From contig JANJXV010000099.1 in NCBI GenBank assembly GCA_024803745.1, positions 1,178,001 to 1,242,000 of the forward strand: a stretch of 64,000 bases of DNA. The letters run 5' to 3'. Position 1 is the stretch's first letter. The number at the start of each line of letters is the position of its first letter. The DNA is from Megascapheus bottae (lineage: Eukaryota; Chordata; Mammalia; Rodentia; Geomyidae). This document shows, in pieces, positions 34,991 through 48,109 of the stretch. The position numbers were made by a program, and so were the translations under genes. The notes beneath the pieces are model-generated. The model made no database searches. It was not told where the DNA came from and was given only the letters and a program-made list of their open reading frames with translations.

Positions 34991-35261
34991 ACTCTGCCCA
35001 ACAGGTTCCAAACACCAAAGTCCATCTCCTATCTGAAATACTACCAAACGTACTCACATATTATTTCCTCTTTGGGAGATAGTTGAAACATGTACCAGAA
35101 ACATTTCCCTGGCTTCAGAGTGGAAGTGGAAATATATACTCACTAGAATCCCAACTAGTAAATTACAGTCAATCATCGTTCCTCACATCTTGTTAGTTAA
35201 ATTGAACAATGAGTGTTTGGATCAGAAGCAATGTGTATGAGCATACATGTTGTAAAAGTAC

Positions 35262-35400
35262 TGTAATCCTAGCTACTCAAGATAAGCTGAGAACTGAGGA
35301 TTCCAGTTCAAAATCAGCCACGCAATACATTCCATAAGATTTTTACCTCTAATTAACCAGCAAAAAAAAGAGCGTTGAATTGTGCTTAAAATGCCACAGC
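35262..35400 (+). repeat. Partial composite SINE
   Basis: ctgtaatcctagctactcaa, then the middle segment ctctaattaaccagc, with the right half missing. Confidence 0.7.
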
Positions 35401-35436
35401 GCTAAGCTTTGCATTAAAGTACTAGGGGGTAGTATT

Positions 35437-37108
35437 CAGGATGCCCACTCCCTCCACTCCTTTTTAACATAGTACTAGAATTCCTAGGCAGTGCAATAAG
35501 GCAAGAAGCAAGCATAAAGGGGATCCAAGTAGGGAAAGAGGAAATAAAACTATCCCTCTTTGCCGATGACATGATTCTGTATTTAAAGAATCCTATAGAT
35601 CCTACTCCCAAGCTCCTTGAGCTAATTCAAAGATTTGGAAGGGTAACAGGCCATAAAATGAACCTTCACAAATCAACTACCTTACTTTATGCCAACACTG
35701 AGAGGAACGAGGCAATAATCAGGAAAGAAATTCCTTTCACAGTAGCCTCAAAGAAAATAAAGTACCTAGCAATTAGCTTAACTAAGAATGTAAAGGACCG
35801 TTTAGATGAAAACTTTAAAACCCTAAAAAAGGAAATTAAAGCAGAACTAAGGAAATGGAAAAACCTCCCATGCTCCTGGATTGGAAGAAGCAACATTGTG
35901 AAAATGAGAATCTTGCCAAGGGCTATCTACAAATTCAATGTAATACCAATCAACATCCCAATGTCATTCTTTAAAGAAATAGAAGAGGCAATTCAAAATT
36001 TCATATGGAATAATAAAAGACCCCGTATAGCAAAAACACTTCTTAGCAGAAAGAACAGCGCTGGAGGAATTTCAATTCCAAACTTAAGACTCTATTACAG
36101 AGCTATAATTCTCAAAACAGCTTGGTACTGGCACAAGAACAGGCCTGAAGTCCATTGTAGTAGAACTGCGGACCCAGATATTAAACCACAGACCTATGGC
36201 CACATAATCTTGGACCAGGGAGCCAAAAAATAGAATGGAAGAAACATAGCCTCTTCAACAAGTTGTGCTGGCAGAACTGGTTAAACACCTGCAGAAAAAT
36301 AAGTTGGATCCTTCTTTGTCCCCTTGCACTAGAATTAACTCCAAATGGATCAAAGACGTGGAGGTAAAAGCTGACACACTGAAAAGTTTACAGGAAGGAA
36401 TAGGAGATACACTAGGCCTCCTTGGTACAGGTCGAACCTTTCTTAATAAGGACCAAGAATCACAACAAATCAGAGAAAGGCTGGATAAGTGGGACTGCAT
36501 TAAACTGCAGAGCTTTTGTATGCAACGGATATAGCTAGTAAACTAATCAGGAAGCCTACAGAGTGGGAGAAGATCTTCACCACCCAAACAACGGACAAAG
36601 GCCTCATATCTAAAATATATCAACAACTCAAAAAATTGAATCACTCCAAAACTCACCTCCAAAGTAACACCCATCCCATTAAAAATGGGCCAAAGACTTA
36701 AGAGAGTCTTCTCTGAAGAAGAAACAAAATTGCCTATAGACACATGAAGAAATGCTCAACATCTCTGGCGATAAAAGAAATGCAAATCAAAACAACTCCA
36801 AGATTCCACCTAACTCCAGTTAGAATGGCCAGGATCAGGAAAATGCATGACAACAGATGCTGGAGGCGATGTGGCCAGGAGGGATCACTACTACACTGTT
36901 GATGGGATTGCAAACTCGTTCAACCCAGATGTCCCTCAGTTGATGAGTGGATCAACAAGTTGTGGTATTTGTACACAATGGAATTCTATGCTGCTGTCAG
37001 AAAGAATGACATCGCCCCATTTGTTAGGAAATGGAAAGACTTAGAACAAATCATATTAAGTGAAGTAAGCCAGACTCAGTGGTTTCCCTCATTCGTCATA
37101 ATCAGTAG
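35437..37108 (+). pseudogene. L1-3 ORF2, RT to C-terminus, broken
   Basis: FADD at 35559-35570 is intact and continues in a 220-codon open frame (35571-36233) through the thumb. A 1-base loss (gccaaaaaatag) ends that frame. Further breaks are at about 36522 (a lost base in gtatgcaacgg) and 36715. The 178-base deletion removes the Cys-rich end after TRSTQ/CKLV. The family stop TAG is at 37106-37108. Confidence 0.93.
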
Positions 37109-37523
37109 AAACCTTGGGCTCTACTAACAGAGATTGTCAATAGAGCAAAAGGCCATATATAAGGCCACATAATGTGAAGCTAATTGAAAGGACCTCCAGG
37201 ATATTGACACAAAAGCCATATAATGAATGATTGTTGTCCTTAATGTACTATGTTGTCTCTCATCTCGTTTGCTGTCCATTGGTTATCCCATATTGGTATA
37301 GTATCTCACTTTGTTATCTGATATATTGAATTTATTTGTATTTGGATATTTGAAATTTGATAGGGAAGGGGGGAAAACCAAGACGGGTGGGGGGTGTGGG
37401 GTTGGAGGGAAATGGGTACCAAGACATGTGAAAGGGTATCAATGTATGTGAATTAATGCACCTTCTATCTGGCAAATATCATCTAACCCTTTTACTAATT
37501 ACAATAAAAAACTGAAAAAAAAG
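35437..37523 (+). mobile_element. L1-3: L1 with 5' end lost inside ORF2, first member of the right-hand array
   Basis: L1 identity starts abruptly at aggatgcccactcc in the RT domain and continues to the A-rich tail. The missing 5' part is not explained by a normal insertion. It is the left edge of the array, a breakpoint or truncation. A 178-base internal deletion lies at 36921-36926. The 3'UTR has the full G-rich tract. Confidence 0.95.
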
Positions 37524-38911
37524 AAAGTTGTAGTGTGTAGGGAGGATGATGGGTTCAAATACATTTCTTCTTAGAAATTTACCTCATCTTGTTGCCCTGG
37601 ATTTTCCTGGCCTTCTTCTGAGAGAAAATTCTGTTATACTGGATTTGTGGTTTGGCAATGATCTAGCATGTACATCTTCGAGTAAGACATCCACAACTTC
37701 CATGCCTGAGACTCGAGTTTCCTGACCTTTGGCAACAGCACAGCAACATCTTTCTTCCTCCTGAGCCAGAGGCCAAGTGAGCTGGCTTGAGCTGGTTGTT
37801 AGTTACAGTGGCTTGGTTACCAGGGTTCCATATTCTGTTCCATTGTGAGGGAGGCAGGGTCACCTTTCAGGGCCCAATGACCAAAGATCCTTGCTCACAA
37901 AAGACCTCACCAAAGACATACTGGAGGCTGAATCTCTCCTCCAATATCACAATATACATGTGGATGTAGTAAACAGCACACCTTATTTGTCCAATCCCAA
38001 TGTCTTCCACTAGGCCCAACTACCAGTCTGGTCTCAGGCTCAAGGAGCCTTTCTTAGGTAAGATCCAGACTTAAGGGTCAATATTGCCCTCATCCTTTAC
38101 AAAACATTTGCTTCACAGTACCTTCTCTGCCTGCTTTTTGCCCCTTGTCGATTTTTTTTTTTTGTTTTTGCTAGACTTGGGACTTGATCTCAGAGTGTGA
38201 ACATTGTTCTTGGGCTTTCTTTAGGCTTTAGCTGTCCCACAGAGCCACAGCACCACTTGCAGCGTTTTCTATGTATGTGGTAATGAGGAATCAAACCTGA
38301 GTCTTTTTGCTTGGTAGCCAGTACTCTACCACTAGGTCAAACACACAGGGCATCTTGCACATATTTTTGACGTCAATCTACTAGGATATTATTAGGTTTC
38401 TGTATACTAATCATTTTTTTCCTGTTGATTAGCTTTGCTGTCAAGTGTAAAAAATGCAAGAGGGAAAAACACAGAAGAATTAGTGAAATTAAAAAAAGCA
38501 TTAGACACAGTAAAGTGTTCATTCTTTGTAGGAGAAAAGATATTTGGATATGATGATTATGATGATGATGATGATGATGATGACTTTATAATTACTATGT
38601 CAGGGTTGAGAGTTTGGCATAGTGGTAGAGTGATTGCCTAGCATCCATGAAGATCTGGGTTTGATGGCTCAGTACCACATAGATAGAAAATCTAGATGTG
38701 GCACTGTGGCTCAAGTGGCAGAGGGCTAGACTTGAGAAAACCCGAGGACAGTGCTCAGGCCCTGAATTCAAGCCCCAAGACTGGCAGAAAGATAAAAGAG
38801 AATAAAAATGCTTTTTACGAGCTAATTCACTCACAGCATTTGCTTCTGAAATCTTCGCTTCTGCATCTTGTGAAATACCCCTTTCCCTCAACGTAGACAA
38901 GAAAAACAGAT
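37524..38911 (+). repeat. Spacer copy 2 of the composite unit
   Basis: Same content as spacer 1 with both SINEs: minus strand at about 38160-38345 and plus strand at about 38612-38790. The GAT run at 38561-38584 has about eight units. Private differences include tttttttttttgtttttgctag near 38152 and catcttgttgccctgg near 37585. Confidence 0.93.
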
Positions 38912-39471
38912 CCATCCCATGGTCCACTGTGAGGCCACTGGTTGGGCTAAGAGCTAGTCGTGCAGCAACACATAAGTTTTATTCTAATACTTTCCAAACT
39001 TTGTACTCATATATGCTACCTACTTACCAACTTATGTCAGTTATCCTTATGCTATAACTTTTCTTCATTACTACAATATTCTTACACTCCTACGTTAATC
39101 CTCTTGCACCTCCCCTGACCTCTCTCATTCTTTTTTTCTATCTCTGGACCTCTGCTCGTCTTTCAACCCTTATACTGCACGGATCTACACTTGATGGCTG
39201 TTGAGCAATATTGTATATGTAGGTGGTTAATTATTCTCTAGGCTCAGAGGGACTTAAAGACAATAGAGATTGGATTGAGAGGCTTATTGTTTTGGGTATA
39301 AATTGCTTATCAGTGGTTGTATTAGGCTGGTCTGTAAGTGCACAAAAAGAAAGAGTGATAATACCAACCAAAACTTGTGAACATCTAGTGTCTGCCAGCT
39401 ACAGAGGTCTAGGTTGGTTATATCTGAAAAACTATAATCGTATTTAGTAGTAATCTTGCTCCCATTTTCAA

Positions 39472-40655
39472 ATGGGCAGAACAAGAAACTCAAGAGAAAT
39501 GTCAAATCAAGAAACAACATCCCCCACCCAATGTAAACAGACAATGGAACAGTCACTGGCAAACCTAGAGGAGAGTCTTCCAATTGCTACACAAATGCAA
39601 TTGATAAACATCATTAATGAAAACTGTGAAAATATAAAGGAAGAGATAATGGAGGAAGCCATACCTGAACAAGAGGAAAGCAAAAACAAGGTGATAAGTG
39701 AAAAAGAAGAAGCCATAAAGGAGGCCATAATAAAGGTTTCTCAAAGAAAGATGGATGAATTCAAAGAATCCACAAATAAAAACGTGACCAAACTCCAGCA
39801 AATGTCCAAAGAAAATAAAGCTACTGAGCTAACCACTCAAAAGGAAATCAAGGAGATAAAGAAATCCATACATGATCTAAAACAAGGGATGCAAGGCATC
39901 AAAAGTGAGCAATTAGAAGCAAGGGAGATGAAAAATAAAGTAGATAGCTTTGGTAGCAGGTTAGACATTGCAGAGGAGAGAATTTCCGTGGCTGAAGATA
40001 ATTTAGGTATTATAAAGAACAGAAAATGAGTCAATCCAAATCTAGGAAATATGAGAGAGCGCTTCAGGAGGTCCAAGATACAATTAGGAAGCCTAATTTA
40101 AGGCTAGTTGGTATTGAGGAGGGCGTGGAGAAAGAGGTCAATGGTATTGGAAATATACTTCAGGGAATCATCTCAGAGAATTTCCCAAATATCCAGAAGG
40201 GCAGGCCCATCCAGATACGAGAAGCTTTTAGAACCCCAAACAGACCTGACCAGAAAAGAACATCCCACCGCCACATTGTGATCCGAACTGGATCAATAGA
40301 AACGAAAGTTAAGATCCTACAGGCAGCCAGGGAAAAGGGATCAGTAACCTACAAAGGCAAACCAATCAGAATAACCCCAGATTTCTCAGCAGAGACCATG
40401 CAAGCACGAAGTGATTGGAAGCATATATGTCATGCCCTTATATCAAATAACTACCAACCAAGAATACTGTAGCCAGCTAAGCTCTCATTCATAACTGAGG
40501 GAAAAATAAAAACATTCCATTCCAGGGAAAAGCTGCAACAATATGTCGAAACAAAACCAACACTACAGAGAATTCTCAAAGATGCTCTATACATAGAAAA
40601 CCAAAATAAATGCAATATAGGGAAAGAAATGGCACCTAAACAGCATACCATCTAA
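39472..40655 (+). pseudogene. L1-4 ORF1, broken
   Basis: The ATG at 39472 opens 185 codons (coiled-coil region, residues about 30-160) to TGA at 40027-40029. The rest, one base out of frame, runs from an ATG at 40026 through RRM-like NLRLVGIEEG and the C-terminal domain (SVTYKGKPIRITPDFSAE) to TAG at 40470-40472, where Tyr is expected. The last segment ends at TAA 40653-40655. This is the cleanest view of the two-piece ORF1: 185 plus 148 codons around an ATGA overlap. Confidence 0.94.
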
Positions 40656-40703
40656 GGACCACGAGAACTGTCAAGACACAGGCCCTACTAAAAGCTTTTA
40701 AAA

Positions 40704-43700
40704 ATGGTAGGAACTAATAAATATCTCTCAATCCTAACTCTCAATATCAATGGACTTAACTCTCCAATTAAACGGCATAGGTTGTCTAGTTGGATCAAAA
40801 AGCAAGAGCCATCGTTCTGCTGACTTCGAGAGACACACCTTACCCCAAAACAATCATCTTTTGAAAGTGAGAGGTTGGAATAAACTCTATCAAGCTAACT
40901 GCCCCCATAAACAGGCTAGAGTTGCCATCCTCATATCAGATACAATAGACTTCAAACTAAAATTAGTAAGAAAAGACAAAGAAGGTTACTACATACTACT
41001 AAAGGGATCTTTCCTCCCGGAAAGCATAACAATCCTAAATATTTACACACCCAATCCCGGAGCTCCAAACTTCATCAAGCAAACTTTACTTACACTGAAA
41101 CCATACATAGATCGAAATACAGTGATTGTTGGTGAGTTTAACACACCACTCTCACCTATGGACAGATCAACAAGGCAAAAACTCAACAGAGAAACCTTAG
41201 AACTGAACAACTACATAGACCAACTAGATCTAACAGACATCTGCAGAATATTCCACCCAGTAACACCACAATATACGTTTTTCTCAGCAGCACATGGAAC
41301 ATTTTCCAAAATAGACCACATCTTAGGCCATAAAGCAAACCTGGACAGATTCAGAAACACTGAAATTATTCCATGCACACTCTCAGACCATAAAGGCATC
41401 AAATTGGAGCTGAACACACATCTCCACCAAAGAAAACCCTGTAACTGATGGAGACTGAACCACACATTGTTGAATCAAAAAACAATGGGTAATCGAAGAG
41501 ATCAGAACAGATATCCAACTGTTTATGAAACTTAACAATAAGGAGCACACAAATATCAACTCCTTAGGGACACAACAAAGGCAGTACTCAGAGGAAAATT
41601 TATAGCGCGGAGTGCCTACAACAGCAAGTTGGAAAAATGGCAAACCAACTAGTTAACATCTCACCTTAACCTCCTGGAAAAAGAGCAACAAACCAACCCT
41701 AATCCCATTAGGGTTTATTAAAATCAAAGCAGAATTAAATGATTTGGAATAAAAAATCTATACAAAGAATCAACAAAACAAGGAGTTGGTTCTTGAAAGA
41801 ATTAACAAAATTGACAAGCCCTTAGCAAATCTTACCAAAAAAAGAAGAGAGCATATCGTAATAAACAAAATCGCAGATGAAAATGGTAATATCACGACAG
41901 AAATTACCAAGATCCAGAATATCCTGAGGGAATACTTCTCAAACCTTTACGCCAAAAAATTTGAGAATCTAGAAGAAATGGATGAATTACTAGACAATAT
42001 TAACATACCCACACTGAACCAAGAAGGGCTAACCCAACTCAACAGACCTATTTCAAGCTCTTAAAAAGAGCCCAGGGCCAGATGGATTCACAGCTGAATT
42101 CTATAAGGTCTTCAAAGCAGAGCTCACACCAATACTCCTCAAGCTCTTCAACGAAATTGAAAATGAAAGTCCTTTACCAAACTCATTCTGTGAAGCCAGC
42201 ATATCCCTCATCCCCAAACCAGACAGAGATTCATCAAAGAAAGAGATCTATAGACCCATTTCTTTCATGAACCTCGATGCAAAACTTCTCAACAAAATAC
42301 TGGCCAACCGTCTACAAAAACTCATCAAAAAAAATATACACTATGATCAAACTGGATTCATCACAGGGAGGCAAAGCTGGTTCAACATACACAAATCAAT
42401 TAATATAATTCAACACATCAACGGGAGCAGGGATAAAATCACATGATTGTCTCAATAGATGCAGAAAAGGCATTTGACAAGATCCAAAACCCCTTTATGT
42501 TAAAAGATGTGGAGAAACTAGGAATCCATGGAACATTTCTCAATGTAATAAAGGCTGTGTATGAGAAACCCACTGCTAGTATTATACTTAATGGTGAAAA
42601 TCTAAAGCCATTCCCTCTAAAATCAGGAACGAGACAAGGATGCCCACTCTCTCCACTCCTTTTTAACATAGTACTAGAATTCCTAGGCAGTGCAATAAGG
42701 CAAGAAGCAAGCATAAAGGGGATCCAAGTAGGGAAAGAGTAAATAAAACTATCCCTCTTAGCAGATGATATGATTCTGTATTTAAAGAATCCTATAGACT
42801 CTACTCCCAAGCTCCTTGAGCTGATTCAAAGCTTTGGAAGGGTAGCAGGCCATAAAATCAACCCTCACAAATCAACTGCCTTACTTTACGCCAACACTGA
42901 GAGGAACGAGGCAATAATCAGGAAAGAAAATCCTTTCACAATAGCCTCAAAGAAAATAAAGTACCTAGCAATTAGCTTAACTAAGAATGTAAAGGACCGT
43001 TTAGATGAAAACTTTAAAACCCTAAAAAAGGAAATTAAAGCAGAACTAAGGAAATGGAAAAACCTCCCGTGCTCCTGGATTGGAAGAATCAACATTGTGA
43101 AAATGACAATCTTGCCAAGGGCTATCTACAAATTCAATGTAATACCCATCAACATCCCAATGTCATTATTTAAAGACATAGAAGAGGCAATTCAAAATTT
43201 CATATGGAATAATAAAAGACCCCGTATAGCAAAAACACTTCTTAGCAGAAAGAACAGCGCTGGAGGAATTTCAATTCCAAACTTAAGGCTCTATTACAGA
43301 GCTATAATTCTCAAAACAGCTTGGTGCTGGCACAAGAACAGGCCTGAAGTCCAATGGAGTAGAACTGCGGGCCCAGATATTAAACCACAGACCTATGGCC
43401 ACCTAATCTTTGACCAGGGAGCCAAAAAAATAGAATGGAAGAAAGATAGCCTCTTCAACAAGTTGTGCTGGCAGAACTGGTTAAACACCTGCAGAAAACT
43501 AAAGTTGGATCCTTCTTTGTCCCCTTGCACTAGAATTAACTCCAAATGGATCAAAGACGTGGAGGTAAAAGCTGACACACTGAAAAGTTTACAGGAAGGA
43601 ATAGGAGATACACTAGGCCTCCTTGGTACAGGTCGAAACTTTCTTAATAAGGACCAAGAATCACAACAAATCAGAGAAAGGCTGGATAAGTGGGACTGCA

Positions 43701-44505
43701 TTAAACTGCAGAGCTTTTGTATGGCAACGGATATATCTAGTATACTAATCAGGAAGCCTACAGAGTGGGAGAAGATCTTCACCACCCAAACAACGGAACA
43801 AGGCCTCATATCTAAAATATATCAACAACTCAAAAAATTGAATCACTCCAAAACTAACCTCCAAAGTAACACCCATCCCATTACAAAATGGGCCAAAGAC
43901 TTAAGAGAGTCTTCTCTGAAGAAGAAACAAAAATGGACTATAGACACATGAAGAAATGCTCAACATCTCTGGTCATAAAAGAAATGCAAATCAAAACAAG
44001 TCTAAGATTCCACCTAACTCCAGTTAGAATGGCCAGGATCAGGAAAACGAATGACAACAGATGCTGGAGGGGATGTGGTCAGGAGGGATCACTACTACAC
44101 TGTTGGTGGGAGTGCAAACTCGTTCAACCACTATGGAAAGCAGTGCGGCAGTGCCTCAAAACGCTAAACATACAACTCCCCTATGACCCAGCAATTCCAG
44201 TACTTGGCATTTACCCAACAATCCAGAAACAAGGGCATACTAAACCCACTAGCACAACAATGTTCATTGCAGCACTATTCACCATAGCAAAGATATGGAA
44301 CCAACCCAGATGTCCCTCAGTTGATGAGTGGATCAACAAGTTGTGGTATTTGTACACAATGGAATTCTATGCTGCTGTCAGAAAGAATGACATCGCCCCA
44401 TTTGTTAGGAAATGGAAAGACTTAGAACAAATCATATTAAGTGAAGTAAGCCAGACTCAAAGGAACTTAGGCTCAGTGGTTTCCCTCATTCGTCATAATC
44501 AGTAG
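40704..44505 (+). pseudogene. L1-4 ORF2, broken, full length
   Basis: 3802 bases, close to the usual ~1275 codons. The ATG at 40704 is followed by NINGL. TGA at 40821-40823 precedes RETHL. After the shared endonuclease frameshift the frame 40750-41448 holds GEFN (41131-41142, where GDFN is expected) and SDHKG (41383 on). TGA at 41446-41448 replaces Ser/Tyr-Trp. About 32 bases are lost at 42061. RT has a shared frameshift near 42437, TAA at 42740-42742 and LADD (42758-42769) for FADD. The 393-codon thumb frame 42770-43951 and the C-terminal frame 43888-44505 are clean. Confidence 0.95.
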
Positions 44506-44754
44506 AAACCTTGGGCTCTACTAGCAGAGATTGGCAATAGAGCAAAAGGCCATATATAAGGCCATATAATGTGAAGCTAATTGAAAGGACCTCCAGGATA
44601 TTGACACAAAAGCCATATCATGAATGATTGTTGTCCTTAATGTACTATGTTGTCTCTCATCTCGCTTGCTGTCCCTTGGTTATCCCATATTGGTATAGTA
44701 TCTCACTTTGTTATCTGATATATTGAATTTATTTGTATTTGGATATTTGAAATT

Positions 44755-44815
44755 TGATAGGGAAGGGGGGAAAACCAAGACGGGTGGGGGGTGTGGGGTT
44801 GGAGGGAAATGGGTA
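44755..44815 (+). other. G-rich tract of the L1 3'UTR (representative)
   Basis: gggaaggggggaaaaccaag followed by a run with ggtggggggtgtggggttgg: several runs of three or more G within 60 bases, a G-quadruplex-type pattern. It recurs at about 37363-37413, 52157-52205 and 59550-59598, and shortened at 3390-3422. G-rich 3'UTR tracts are common in mammalian L1s. Confidence 0.8.
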
Positions 44816-44924
44816 CCAAGACATGTGAAAGGGTATCAATGTATGTGAATTAATGCACCTTCTATCTGGCAAATATCATCTAACCCTTTTACTAATTACA
44901 ATAAAAAAATGAAAAAAAAAGAAA

Positions 44925-45946
44925 GTTGTAGTGTGTGGGGACGATGATGGGGTCAAATACATTTCTTCTTAGAAATTTACCTCATCTGGTTGCCCTGGAT
45001 TTTCCTGGCCTTCTTCTTAGAGAAAATTCTGTTATACTGGATTTGTGGCTTGGCAATGATCTAGCATGTACATCTTCGAGTAAGACATCCACAACTTCCA
45101 TGCCTGAGACTCGAGTTTCCTGACCTTTGGCAACAGCACAGCAACAACTTTCTTCCTCCTGAGCCACAGGCCAAGTGACCTGGCTTGAGATGGTTGTTAG
45201 TTACAGTGGCTTGGTTACCAGGGTTCCATATTCTGTTCCATTGTGAGGGAGGCAGGGTCACCTTTCAGGGCCCAATGACCAAAGATCCTTGCTCACAAAA
45301 GACCTCACCAAAGACATACTGGAGGCTGAATCTCTCCTCCAGTCTCACAATATACATGTGGATGTAGTATACAGCACACCTTATTTGTCCAATCCCAATG
45401 TCTTCCACTAGGCCCAACTACCAGTCTGGTCTCTGGCTCAAGGAGCCTTTCTTAGGTAAGATCCAAACTTAAGGGTCAATATTGCCCTCATCCTTTACAA
45501 AACATTTGCTTCACAGTTCCTTCTCTGCCTGCATTTTGCCCCTTGTCGAATTTTTTTTTGTTTTGCTAGTCTTGGGACTTGACCTCAGAGTGTGAACATT
45601 GTTCTTGGGCTTTCTTTAGGCTTTAGCTGTCCCACCGAGCCACAGCACCACTTGCAGCGTTTTCTATGTATGTGGTAATGAGGAATCAAACCTGAGGCTT
45701 ACTGCTTGGTAGCCAAGGACTCTCCCACTAGGTCAAACACACAGGGCATCTTGCACATATTTTTGACGTCAATCTACTAGGATATTATTAGGGTTCTGTA
45801 TCCTAATCAATTTTTTCCTGATGATTAGCTTTGCTGTCATGTGTAAAAAATGCAAGAGGGAAAAACACAGAAGAATTAGTGAAATTAAAAAAAAGCATTA
45901 GACACAGTTAAGTGTTCATTCTTTGTAGGAGAAAGGATATTTGGAT

Positions 45947-45992
<46 letters not shown>

Positions 45993-46317
45993 GTTTATAA
46001 TTACTGTGCAGGGTTGAGAGTTTGGCATAGTGGTAGAGTGCTTGCCTAGCATCCATGAAGATCTGGGTTGATTGCTCAGTACCACATAGATAGAAAATCT
46101 AGATGTGGCTCTGTGGCTCAAGTGGCAGAGGGCTAGACTTGAGAAAACCCGAGGACAGTGCTCAGGCCGTGAATTCAAGCCCCAAGACTGGCAGAAAGAT
46201 AAAAGAAAATGAAAATGCTTTTACTAGCTAATTCACTCACAGCATTTGCTTCTGAAATCTTCGCTTCTGCATCTTGTGAAATACACCTTTCCCTCAACGT
46301 AGACAAGAAAAACAGAT
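44925..46317 (+). repeat. Spacer copy 3 of the composite unit
   Basis: Same content and order. The GAT run at 45948-45992 has about 15 units, the longest of all copies. The minus-strand SINE is at about 45560-45740 and the plus-strand SINE at about 46017-46200. Confidence 0.93.
45948..45992. repeat. (GAT)n microsatellite, longest spacer allele
   Basis: About 15 pure units. The same site has about three units in spacer 1 and eight in spacer 2. In spacers 4 and 5 the run is interrupted by gatgagg. Confidence 0.9.
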
Positions 46318-46877
46318 CCATCCCATGGTCCACTGTGAGGCCACTGGTTGGGCTAAGAGCTAGTCGTGCAGCAACACATAAGTTTTATTCTAATACTTTC
46401 CAAACTTTGTACTCAAATATGCTACCTACTTACCAACTTATGTCAGTTATCCTTATGCTATAACTTTTCTTCATTACTACAATATTCTTACACTCCTACG
46501 TTAATCCTCTTGCACCTCCCCTGACCTCTCTCAATCTTTTTTTCTATCTCTGGACTTCTGCTCGTCTTTCAACCCTTATACTGCACGGATCTACACTTGA
46601 TGGCTGTTGAGCAATATTGTATATGTAGGTGGTTAATTATTCTCTAGGCTCAGAGGGACTAAAAAACAATAGAGATTGGATTGAGAGGCTTATTGTTTTG
46701 GGTATAAATCGCTTATCAGTGGTTGTATTAGGCTGGTCTGTAAGTGCACAAAAAGAAAGAGTGATAATACCAATCAAAACTTGTGAACATCTAGTGTCTG
46801 CCAGCTACAGAGGTCTAGGTTGGTTATATCTGAAAAACTATAATCGTATTTAGTAGTAATCTTGCTCCCATTTTCAA

Positions 46878-48061
46878 ATGGGCAGAACAAGAAACTCAAG
46901 AAAAATGTCAAATCAAGAAACAACATCCCCCACCCAATGTAAACAGACAATGGAACAGTCACTGGCAAACCTAGAGGGGAGTCTTCCAATTGCTACACAA
47001 ATGCAATTGATAAACATCATTAATGAAAAATGTGAAAATATAAAGAAAGAGATAATGGAGGAAGCCATACCTGAACAAGAGGAAAGCAAAAACAAGGTGA
47101 TAAGTGAAAAAGAAGAAGCCATAAAGGAGGCCATAATAAAGGTTTTTCAAAGAAAGATGGATGAATTCAAAGAATCCACAAATTAAAACGTGACCAAACT
47201 CCAGCAAATGTCCAAAGAAAATAAAGCTACTGAGCTAACCACTCAAAAGGAAATCAAGGAGATAAAGAAATCCATACATGATCTAAAACAAGGGATGCAA
47301 GGCATCAAAAGTGAGCAATTAGAAGCAAGGGAGATGAAAAATACAGTAGATAGCTTTGATAGCAGGTTAGACATTGCAGAGGAGAGAATTTCCGTGGCTG
47401 AAGATAATTTAGGTATTATAAAGAACAGAAAATAAGTCAATCCAAATCTAGGAAATATGAGAGAGCGCTTCAGGAGGTCCAAGATACAATTAGGAAGCCT
47501 AATTTAAGGCTAGTTGGTACTGAGGAGGGCGTGGAGAAAGAGGTCAATGGTATTGGAAATATACTTCAGGGAATCATCTCAGAGAATTTCCCAAATATCC
47601 AGAAGGGCAGGCCCATCCAGATACGAGAAGCTTTTAGAACCCCAAACAGACCTGACCAGAAAAGAACATCCCACCGCCACATTGTGATCCGAACTGGATC
47701 AATAGAAACGAAGGGAAAGATCCTAAAGGCAGCCAGGGAAAAGGGATCAGTAACCTACAAAGGCAAACCAATCAGAATAACCCCAGATTTCTCAGCAGAG
47801 ACCATGCAAGCACGAAGTGACTGGAAGCATATATGTCATGCCCTTATATCAAATAACTACCAACCAAGAATACTGTAGCCAGCTAAGCTCTCATTCATAA
47901 CTGAGGGAAAAATAAAAACATTCCATTCCAGGGAAAAGCTGCAACAATATGTCGAAACAAAACCAACACTACAGAGAATTCTCAAAGATGCTCTATACAT
48001 AGAAAACCAAAATAAATGCAATATAGGGAAAGAAATGGCACCTAAACAGCATACCATCTAA
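46878..48061 (+). pseudogene. L1-5 ORF1, broken
   Basis: Extra stop TAA at 47184-47186 (aaataaaaac became aattaaaac). The junction reads agaaaataagtc, so the ATG of the ATGA overlap is gone, although the frameshift remains. TAG before PAKLSF at 47876-47878. The C-terminal domain is otherwise readable (47531-47878). Confidence 0.93.
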
Positions 48062-48109
48062 GGACCACAAGAACTGTCAAGACACAGGCCCTACTAAAAG
48101 CTTTTAAAA

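Larger units (their letters stand above)
38912..44924 (+). mobile_element. L1-4: near-complete L1 in the array
   Basis: Contains a 5' leader (38912-39471), ORF1, ORF2, and a 3'UTR (44506-44924) with the G-rich tract near 44760-44810 and aataaaaaaatg end. The length is about 6.0 kb. No target-site duplication flanks it: the 5' side is spacer ending acagat and the 3' side is spacer beginning gttgtag. Confidence 0.96.

Noticed and set aside
42770..43951. Active reverse transcriptase from the 393- to 502-codon frames.
   Set aside because: These frames lack the endonuclease and RT fingers in frame and have upstream stops. They are fragments of dead ORF2.
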